64,000 nucleotides of DNA from Phanerodontia chrysosporium. Taxonomy: Eukaryota > Basidiomycota > Agaricomycetes > Polyporales > Phanerochaetaceae. This document shows, in pieces, positions 56,593 through 64,000 of this stretch. The stretch spans positions 496,001-560,000 of the forward strand of contig MJGA01000005.1 of assembly GCA_001910725.1 (NCBI GenBank), read 5' to 3'. The notes beneath the pieces were generated by a model. That model searched no databases, was not told where the DNA came from, and was given only the letters and a program-made list of their open reading frames with translations. Position numbers and translations under genes: made by a program. The stretch's first letter is position 1. Every line of letters begins with the position of its first letter.

Positions 56593-56770
56593 GATGTCAG
56601 CCCACAGACGCCGGGCGTCTACGATGTCAGCCCAGTCAATTCGTGATGGCAAGGCCGGATCATTTCAGCCCCGCGTTCATGATGTCAGTCGCAACCTTCA
56701 GCCCGTCTACATCTCAGCAATGCATGTCAGCCCATCTCAGCAATGTCAGACCAACTTTAATGTCAGCCCG
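56593..56770 (+). repeat. Cluster of ATGTCAGCCC-like motifs
   Basis: ATGTCAGCCC occurs exactly or with one change at about 56594, 56623, 56661, 56680, 56694, 56724, 56744 and 56760, with irregular spacing of about 15-40 bp. No ORF explains it. A smaller cluster in the same orientation is at 39030-39112. Confidence 0.65.
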
Positions 56771-57078
56771 TCTTTCTTGCAAATTTCGACACTCCAGCGG
56801 CTATGCTCTTCGATAGGTGTCCTCTCCCTCCAACGCACTGGCCACAGTTCACTTGCATCGAGTGATCGTAGTTGGGTCCGACAACAGCTAGTACTATAGT
56901 ATGGCGAAAGACTACCACGACGGAGGATGGTCAATGGCAAGGGACATGTTACGGTGCGTGCTCACGTTGCTGTCTGACACCGCAACGCCTCAATCCTGCA
57001 CCCCTCTCCTACGACTCTCTCTAGGCTGTAGCCATCGTTCACCTTCAGCATTTCCCTCCGCTTCCCCCTTCTTCAGCG

Positions 57079-57165
57079 ATGCCTTTTGGGTCGTACTCAG
57101 AGGCTTCCTCGACAACCCCCCCCCCCCCCCTGCTATAGGTGCCTTTTGGGTCGTACTCAGAGGCC
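57079..57165. repeat. 26-bp direct repeat around a 15-C run
   Basis: TGCCTTTTGGGTCGTACTCA (plus GAGGC) occurs at about 57080 and again at about 57143. Between them is an uninterrupted run of 15 C at 57116-57130. Translated on the minus strand the repeat gives two copies of ASEYDPKG, but no gene is established. Confidence 0.7.
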
Positions 57166-57645
57166 CCATAGGCAGTCTCACGCCCTGCGGTGTCATATGT
57201 TCGTACGCGGATACCCCATCGGCGCAGCTCATCCCCTCCAGCGGTGCCCAAGAAAGTTCCTATCCCGCGACACATTCCGCAAGTGCACCAACTAAGCCTT
57301 CCAGACTCGTTCCAGTGGCGAAGCGCGCGATCCGGGTGTTACGTCTCCCAGCGGCCATTGCGGTTACCTCACCACCCGAGGCGATCTTGTGGAAGGCAGT
57401 TTTCTCGAACGCATCCTGGATCAAATGAGCTCAAATCCGCTCTCCACGAATAGCTGCATCAGCGCACCTGCAGAGAACTCCTCCCGCATACCGTTGTGTA
57501 TCCCAAGCCTGTGCCATATACGACGTCAAGGCTGCCCTTCAGGACACCCACTGAACGCAGCTTACAGGGTCCTGGTCGCGAATTGGACCTATAAGCGGGC
57601 ACTGACTGCGACGCTCCAGATCCCGAAACCGTGCGCCATTGCTCC

Positions 57646-58435
57646 TTAGAGAATGGGTACGTGTTTAATTAGTAGGAATGGTATGGATTGTAGATCCTCA
57701 CCTCTACTGAGTACCCAGCAGCCATCGGGAGAGATTGCGACTGCATCACGGGCCCGCCGTGTCCTATCAGGCGGCCAGCGGTTGATATCGACCATTAGAA
57801 AGACGTCTCCGAACGGAAAGTGAAGCATGCCAATGAGTGTCCAGGGGGACGAGACGCGGGGTAGCGGGAACCAGCAGGAGCGGGAGGGCAGCGATTCCGT
57901 CATCGGTCGTCCGCCCGAAATCGATGTAGATAATCGCCGTCTCATTGATCGCATTTCTAAAACTTTCTGATACGTTCTTGGTCGGCACGGCAGGCGCTTA
58001 AAGGCAAGCCCTCGCAGAGAGACCCCACTCGCGAACTCCCAAGCCCATCCCTATGGGCCCCATCGCCCTACCCCTCACTGAAGCTGGGCCGCCTCGCCCT
58101 ATCCCTATTCTTCTCAGTCGACGGAGTCGCCGCCCCCGCTGTCTGTAGTCTATCTAATATCTGCAATTGAATCTTCGCCCCTGAAAAAGGATGTGGCACA
58201 GGTCCGCAGATCTAGAGATCTCGAAAGGGATGAACATAAAATCGCCCTTGGAGATGATGTGAACCTTAGCGGCGAAGCTAGTCCTCCGGCCCGCGGAGGT
58301 TGCAAGCTGGACGCCGAACTCCAGAAGACCAGGTGTAGCGCTGGATGGTCTCATTGGCGAACCGCTGGATACCAACATGTCTTTTAGCAAGCAATCCAGA
58401 ACGGCCTTAGAAATGGTACGAGCACAGGTAAGCAT
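57646..58435 (-). pseudogene. Fragments of a possible unknown gene
   Basis: Two minus-strand stretches look protein-like. One at about 58435-58155 reads ISKAVLDCLLKDMLVSSG and GDFMFIPFEISRSADLCHILFQG. The other at about 57960-57700 reads NAINETAIIYIDFGRTTDDG, then after a frame change LIGMLHFPFGDVFLMVDINRW and AVAISPDGCWVLSRG, with a GT donor after it. The SPDGCWVLSRG phrase resembles a WD-repeat strand. I cannot join them into one frame, so this may be a remnant. Confidence 0.25.
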
Positions 58436-59306
58436 CTTGGTGTGTACGAATATGCTCAGGTCGGTAACCAGTCACATAGGCTCTTGCAAGGTATCCCGTA
58501 CTAGCTGCTTACGAAGACTTGTGGTCCGTCGACGATATGCTGAGGCATAAGCTGAAGTATAAAGCCGGGCGCAAGCCATCTGATGGAAAGTCGGTCAGGG
58601 AGGGTCTTACCGATGGTCAAGGGGCACCTCTCGGGCCGATGGGTGCAAAATTCGCGACAAAACCGACTGCAGCGAGGCTCAGGGAGGCAGACGAGGTGGA
58701 GGAGGAGGCTCTATAGGACTCTCTAGGATGAATAAACTTCTGCGCAAGCCTGAGGAGAATCTCGTCGGTCTTCCCTGTGACGGAGGAAGGAAACGACCCG
58801 CGCTCGACGAGGATCTATAGTAAAAGCCTCCCCTCCTTTTTTCCCTCCGTATGTAACTCCGAATTGCCCGTCAGAACGCCATGTATTTTCTATTCATGCC
58901 CAGCAGAATCTTCCAAGCAGCGCCCGGCTCCAGAAAAGGTTTAAATACCGGCAGCCTGTCGACCGCCTCTTCATCGATATCCTTTTTCCATCTCTACGGT
59001 ATATCGCTCGTTCGCACCCTCTCTGAGGCTCCGCACGCCGTTCCCCCTTCCCCAGTACACCATCTTGCCCTTACGGATCGTATCCTTCAGGCTCTAGTAC
59101 TCGTTGATTGTCTGTCGCTTGTAAGTGCACGCTTCCCGTCGTCTGCCAGAGTTTCTAATGTTTTTCAGCCAGTCTCAAAACTCGGTGCTGCTGCTTCTTC
59201 GGGTCGTACTCGAGAGGTATCTTCACTTAGAAGTTTGGACATCGCTGCAACCCCTCTGTGCCCCATCCCTCTCCTCCTTCTCAACACGGGCGAAGAGCTA
59301 TCCCCT

Positions 59307-61508
59307 ATGGAAATCCATCCCGTAGACGACGTCGCTCCACCTCAGTCCCAGGACACCCTTGTGGAAGCAGACAGTATGGAGCTCTACCAGGATTCGGACA
59401 AGGCTTTGGGCGTCGGAGTCTTCACCTCCGCCCCTCCGGTACAGCAAGCCGACCTCTATCCTCAGTCCCCGGCAGCTCCGGAGACGGTCGTTACCCATGA
59501 AAGCGTATCCGTGGGTCGTGCTCCTCCGGTTGGTGGTCGCGCCGATCGCCGAAAGTCTTCAGACAGCCATGCGCAGCACCTCATCGCCAGAAATGCCCCT
59601 AACATGCTTACGCAGCGGCTCTTAGTCCAGAAGAGCACCCAACTCCATAAGGCCTATGCTGAGCGAGACGAAGCCTGGAGGGAGCGCGAGATGCTGCGCA
59701 TGCAAGGCCAGGAGCTCATTCAAAACAACGCTGCCATGGTTCAGTCCTATGAGGCGCGGCTCGCAGAGGAGAAGGCACGTAGTCAGGAGTACGAGTTGCG
59801 CGTCAAGGAAGGCCAGGAGCTCATTCAAAACAACGCTGCCATGGTTCAGTCTTATGAGGCGCGGCTCGCAGAGGAGAGGGCACGTAATGAGGGGTACGAA
59901 TCGCGCATGAAGGATTTAGAAATTCAGCTCAAGGTACGTCGCTTTACCGTGACTGTGAAGCTTATCTGACACCTTCGCACGTCGCAGGAGCACCACATTT
60001 CTGAAAACGACAACGAGAAGACAAACGCGACACACGAGAAGCTTGCAGCCTCCGCTCTTAACATACTTGATACTATCGCCGTGAGTAATTCGGCCGATTT
60101 TGAAAGTGTTGGTTCGTGCTTACGGTGAACATAGAAGCAGTCGAAGCAATCCTCTCCCGCGAAGGTCCCCGCGAAGGCCCCTGCGAAGACCAGTAAACCA
60201 GTTGTAATTCGCGATGAACCATCTGTCCTCGAGCAACTGAAGCAGGCCCGCTCTTCGAAGCGCCTCCAGGAACAAGCGAAGGCCAGCCGGGCTCAGCGAG
60301 CACCGCGGGCTATCGGCGCTAGTCTCGACGAGCAGCTGAGGCAGCTCCCGGATGCTATCAAGTACAAGGTACGCGGTGCTCTATCAACGGGTGTTGCAGT
60401 TCCACTCACGACCTTGCAGGCCGTTGTTCACCAAGCTACACGATCGTTCTTTGCCTTTCAAGGCTCCGACGTTCAGTTTGTAACCGTTGAGCCTGCGTCA
60501 CCTGCGGACAGCAAGGCCTTCGCGGAACATGGAACTGCTGCGGTCAACCCTGCGCAGGGTCCGGATCCAATCAGGCCGCGATTGGACGTCACGACGCCTC
60601 CCAGAGCAGCCTGGAACCAGGAGGTCGCGTATCTATTTTACACCCACCTGTCCCGTGCATGTGCCGACCAGATCGCTGCGCTGCCTGCCATAGAGGACAG
60701 GCTGTGGATGCACATCATCCTGAACAAGTTCAGGACATTGATACGCAACTACAAGATGCAGTCCGCACGCGTCAAACCCGATGGCACCTTGGAGACAGCC
60801 AAAGAAGTCGCGGATCGAGTTACCAAGGATTTCGAGAGCATTCGCAAATATGCTAGGCAGTACTCTCGCCGTATGGATGTAAGCCGAGCTTTCATAACGA
60901 TCACACTCGAGATATAGCATCTGATGTTTTGATAGAAATTCCACACTCGCGCAGGTTTCATCGGTTCCAAGGTGGTTGAGCTTGAGGGAAAGCCCGAGCA
61001 CACGCAATGGTCGAACTGCTGGGAGATCGTGAATACGCTGGGTGCCGATGGGATGAGCTCTGATGAAAGCGACACAGAAGAGCACAATCCTTCTGTGACC
61101 TGGTACCTCACGAAGAAGAGCGGTTGGAGGCACAAAACCATCTCGGAGATGGTTCAATTCGTCGACCGCCAGATCCTGGAGACCAAGAAGCCCAGGAATT
61201 CGGGGCCTCGTGCTATTCCGCGCTTGCGCGGTAAGTGCATGCTTGAGAGCAATCGGAGACCGCCTACAGGTCTTCCCGAGGGCTATTATAGCCCGGAGTA
61301 TCTGAATCGCCTGACTCCAACTCAGAAGAAGCAGTTGATGCGCACCCCTGCGAAGTCTGCCAGGTCTTTGAAGCTCACGAAATCCTCTAAGGCGGAGGCT
61401 GGGGGCCCGTCTGGAAGCGAAAGCGGCGAAGACTTCACGACCTTGTTGAAGGAGGTGGCTGACAGCGACGAGGAGGACTTTTTCGGTATGGTGTCGGACG
61501 AGGAGTAG
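59307..61508 (+). CDS. Unknown protein with internally duplicated coiled coil, 661 residues
   Basis: Exons 59307-59933, 59988-60080, 60135-60368, 60420-60878 and 60936-61508 are in phase. The frame is open further upstream to an ATG at 58881, but that part reads like untranslated sequence; the ATG at 59307 (MEIHPVDDVAPP) is my choice. A coiled coil at about residues 108-209 holds two near-identical copies of GQELIQNNAAMVQSYEARLAEE. A Lys/Ala/Pro linker follows (SSPAKVPAKAPAKTSKP), then a helical region (AVVHQATRSFFAFQG ...), and a C-terminal part with GMSSDESDTEE, VTWYLTKKSGWRHKTISEMV and an acidic tail. I believe related multi-copy genes exist in Agaricomycetes, but I cannot name a function. 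Confidence 0.6.
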
Positions 61509-61831
61509 GACAGCCTCTGGCAGCTGACGCAATTGGGTAAGTCAATCATCATTGTCTGAAGCCCATTCTCTGAATGCTTCCACCACTAGGCATTCTCGAT
61601 TGCAGCCAAAATCGAGCGACGGCATATCCGGGTCTCTTGTCGTGCTTTTTTCCAAACTCAATACTACGTATCCCCGCTCACGCCTTCTCCTCCCATTCTT
61701 CACTGAGAACTTGACCAAAAATGCGCTAGGTTAGGGTCGGCTCCACCACCATCCCGTTGTCCCTTCGTCTGTATCTGCAGTGTTGACATGTTTTGACCTT
61801 GCTCCAATGTATGATATGTTATGTGGTCTCT

Positions 61832-62346
61832 TGTTGAACTCGCGGTTCTCAGGGGGCTCGCGCAGGCGTCGGAAGCGACAGCCAACGGCGTCCAAGCAGC
61901 GGGCAGAATTGCCTAGCCGCGAAGCACTCAGTGCAGGCGTGTGACCCGCGATATTCGACAGGCCACAGCGAGCGAGTGTACGAGCGAGCGTACGATCTAA
62001 ACACGACGGCGCGAAGCGCGTAAGTCCAGGTGCGAGGGCAAAGAGCACAAGTGTATATCACTATACCTAAACACGACGGCGCGAAGCGCGTAAGCTAGGT
62101 ACAGGTCGTAAGCATAAGGCATAATGCGGGGACGCGAAATATACTCACTCCAGGTGCGAGGGCAAAGAGCACAAGGAGTGATCCCGGAGCGATGGGGGAT
62201 TATATACTACGATCGAGAAATTAAGAGTCCGATCAAAGTCCGTTTTATCTAATCTAAGATAAGACATAGAGAGTCCGCGCGCATGGGCGCAATCATAGGG
62301 CATGGAGACCGGGCCGGCACCGGGAGCCGAGCCACCCGACCGTTCA
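61832..62346 (-). repeat. Probable 3' LTR of a Copia element
   Basis: On the minus strand the LTR starts TGTTGAACGG right after the purine tract AAGGGGGAG. The proposed other end, CCGCGAGTTCAACA, gives matching inverted ends (TGTTGAAC / GTTCAACA) and 515 bp. A TATATAA lies at about 62200-62206. The distal half holds duplicated blocks: CCAGGTGCGAGGGCAAAGAG at about 62026 and 62149, and CTAAACACGACGGCGCGAAG at about 61997 and 62066. The 5' LTR is outside the window, so the outer end is not proven. Confidence 0.55.
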
Positions 62347-64000
62347 ACACTCCCCCTTGGCGAGGCGATACGGTACCAAGCCAAGCGTCGTGGTGTGACG
62401 AGCATGAACCTCAGCTGGCAGTGGCTTCGTGAGGATGTCTGCTGGGTTGTCGGTACCAGGTATCCGAACGAGTTCGACGAGACCATTGTCAAACTGTTCG
62501 TGAACAGCATGGGCACGAACGCGGGTGTGTTTTGTGCGGTGCTTGACATTGGGCGACTGAGACGAGTCGACTGCTGATTTGTTGTCGCAGTAAAGTTGAA
62601 CAGGCTTCGTGAGCGGATGGTCAATGTTGTCAGCGAAGACCTCGAGCCAGAGTAATTGGCGAATGGCTTCATCTGCGGCGAAGTATTCAGCGTCGAAGGT
62701 GTCACGGGCCACGGAGCGCTGCTTGCGCGAGGCCCAACACACAGCACCTCGACCAAGGAAGAAGGCGTAGCCTGAGGTCGAGAGCGAGTTGTCCTTGTCG
62801 CTAGCAAAGTCTGCGTCGGTGTAACCGCGCAGATCGTTTTCGTTGTCGTCCGAATGCCCGAGGCAAAGTCGGAGACTCGAAGTGCCGCGGAGGTACTTGA
62901 GCACACGATAGGCGGCAGCTACGTGTTGCGGTGAAGGGTTCGACTGATATTGGCAGAGCCGTGCGACGGCGAAGCCAAGGTCAGGGCGAGTACCAAGCAT
63001 GGCGTACATGAGGGAACCGAGCAAACTGCGGTAGTGTCGGAGACGATCTGGTGGGCAATCTGCTGGGTCCTCAGTGTTCTTCTCGAGTACGACGTCCTTG
63101 CCAAGTGGAGCGTCGATGGGATTACACTCGTCGAAGCCGAAACGCTTGAGGACGTTTTCGATGTACAGCTCTTGATCGAGGTAGATGCGTTTGTTCGCAC
63201 GATCTCGAGTGATGCGTATGCCGAGGTAGTGTCTGAGTTCGCCAAGGTCCTTGAGCTGGAACCTCTTCTTGAGTGCCTCTTTCGTACGTGTGATGAGATC
63301 GAGGCTGTTTCCCATCATGGTGAGATCGTCGACGTAGACCACCAATATTTCGAGGTCTCCCCCTTGTCGACGTGCTACGAAGATAGCAATGTCGCCAGAA
63401 TCGTGGCAGACAAAGTCTAACTCCTCGAGACAGGCGCGAAGCGTGAGGAACCACTGTCTCCCAGCTTGCTTCAGCCCGTAGATAGCCTTCCACAGGCGAC
63501 AAACTTTGCCTGGGGTCGTCACGAAGCCTTCAGGTTGCTCCATATACAGCTCCTCGTCTAATTCTCCATTCAGATATGCTCGGTCGAAGTCTATCTGATG
63601 GATTTCCCAGTCCAGTATAGCAGCCAGGGCGATGAGGTATCGCCAAGACTCCAGACGGGCGACAGGAGCGAAGGTGTCTTCGTAGTCGATGCCTTGAACT
63701 TGCGTAAATCCCTTTGCTACGAGCCTCGCCTTGTAGCGATCCACATCTCCGTTCTCATTAAACTTGAGCTTGTAAACCCATTTGCACTTTATCGCCTTTC
63801 GACCGTTGGGTAGGTCGACAAGTTCCCAGGTGCCCGAGCCTAGCAGGCCGTCGATTTCGGCCTGCATAGCAGCTTGCCACTCGTCAGCATCTGGCGACGA
63901 CATTGCTTCGCGATATGTGCGAGGCTCTCCTGATGGAGTGAGCTCGCTTGCGATAGCGGATATGTCTCCAGGCTGTCTTCCAGTTGCCATAGCGCGTTCG
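62344..64000 (-). CDS. pol: Copia Pol, reverse transcriptase and RNase H part (cut by window end)
   Basis: The frame is open from the window end to a stop at 62344-62346. Copia landmarks are in order: WQAAMQAEIDGLLGSGTWELV, KCKWVYKLKFNENGDVDRYKARLVAKGFTQ, DFDRAYLNGELDEELYMEQP, KAIYGLKQAGRQW, the catalytic YVDDL (VVYVDDLTMMG), SLMYAMLGTRPDLGFAV, then RNase H (GYTDADFASD, CDNKSAV, TKHTRVRAH). The stop codon TGA lies in the first bases of the LTR (GAG TGT TGA). Gag, protease and integrase would be beyond 64000. The frame is intact over about 550 codons. Confidence 0.95.
   Translation of the reverse strand, partial: ERAMATGRQPGDISAIASELTPSGEPRTYREAMSSPDADEWQAAMQAEIDGLLGSGTWELVDLPNGRKAIKCKWVYKLKFNENGDVDRYKARLVAKGFTQVQGIDYEDTFAPVARLESWRYLIALAAILDWEIHQIDFDRAYLNGELDEELYMEQPEGFVTTPGKVCRLWKAIYGLKQAGRQWFLTLRACLEELDFVCHDSGDIAIFVARRQGGDLEILVVYVDDLTMMGNSLDLITRTKEALKKRFQLKDLGELRHYLGIRITRDRANKRIYLDQELYIENVLKRFGFDECNPIDAPLGKDVVLEKNTEDPADCPPDRLRHYRSLLGSLMYAMLGTRPDLGFAVARLCQYQSNPSPQHVAAAYRVLKYLRGTSSLRLCLGHSDDNENDLRGYTDADFASDKDNSLSTSGYAFFLGRGAVCWASRKQRSVARDTFDAEYFAADEAIRQLLWLEVFADNIDHPLTKPVQLYCDNKSAVDSSQSPNVKHRTKHTRVRAHAVHEQFDNGLVELVRIPGTDNPADILTKPLPAEVHARHTTTLGLVPYRLAKGEC

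Noticed and set aside
58881..59306. Upstream extension of the 661-residue protein from the ATG at 58881
   Set aside because: The sequence is open and in frame, but the product is low-complexity and a TTTAAATA promoter-like sequence lies inside it at about 58938. I favour the ATG at 59307, without certainty.

Overview
The window is nuclear DNA of a filamentous basidiomycete. Nearly every gene is split by many short GT-AG introns of about 45-70 nt, single exons can be 10 nt or less, GC content is high, and the mobile elements are of kinds common in Agaricomycetes: a chromodomain Ty3/gypsy element, Copia elements and a Tnp2-type DNA transposase. A wood-decay polypore is my best guess for the group, but that is inference. 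Exon limits below were worked out by hand from splice sites and frame continuity.

The first 34 kb is ordinary gene-rich sequence. In order it holds a secreted GH17 glucanase, a GPI-anchored secreted protein, a possibly decayed gene, a small unknown protein, an aldo/keto reductase, palmitoyl-protein thioesterase, a large Ser/Pro-rich tail-anchored protein, a chitin-binding plus DM9-repeat protein, a possible AF4-like nuclear protein, ribosomal protein uS7 (Rps5), an unknown coiled-coil protein, a BTB/POZ protein and a RING finger protein. Two GC-rich stretches (about 19.7-22.5 kb and 25.4-26.8 kb) hold many overlapping open frames but nothing I can support as a gene.

From 34.9 kb to about 56.8 kb the window is a nest of mobile DNA. 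A 93-bp repeat in inverted orientation flanks a short LTR element with two 259-bp LTRs, a TCTCC target duplication, a half-tRNA(iMet)-type primer site and only a gag gene. A 420-bp inverted-repeat element sits in its 5' LTR, and a 188-bp insertion sits in its gag. Next, all on the minus strand, come an unknown spliced gene, a JmjC-dioxygenase gene and a Tnp2-type transposase. The first coding part of the transposase is cut off by a structurally complete 7.7-kb chromodomain gypsy element (two 691-bp LTRs, CCGTG target duplication) inserted inside an exon. An array of short palindromic repeats lies upstream of the transposase start.

The last 7 kb holds gene fragments, a 661-codon gene with an internally duplicated coiled coil, and the 3' part of a Copia element that runs off the window end.

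The most interesting points are: (i) the pairing of a JmjC protein with a transposase; (ii) the gypsy element's readable control signals, namely a Tf1/sushi-like self-priming site, a -1 slippery site at the gag stop and an extra ATG-less frame before gag; (iii) the gag-only Copia-like element; and (iv) three host genes whose frames would each be repaired by one extra G in a two-G run, which points to sequence error or shared decay.
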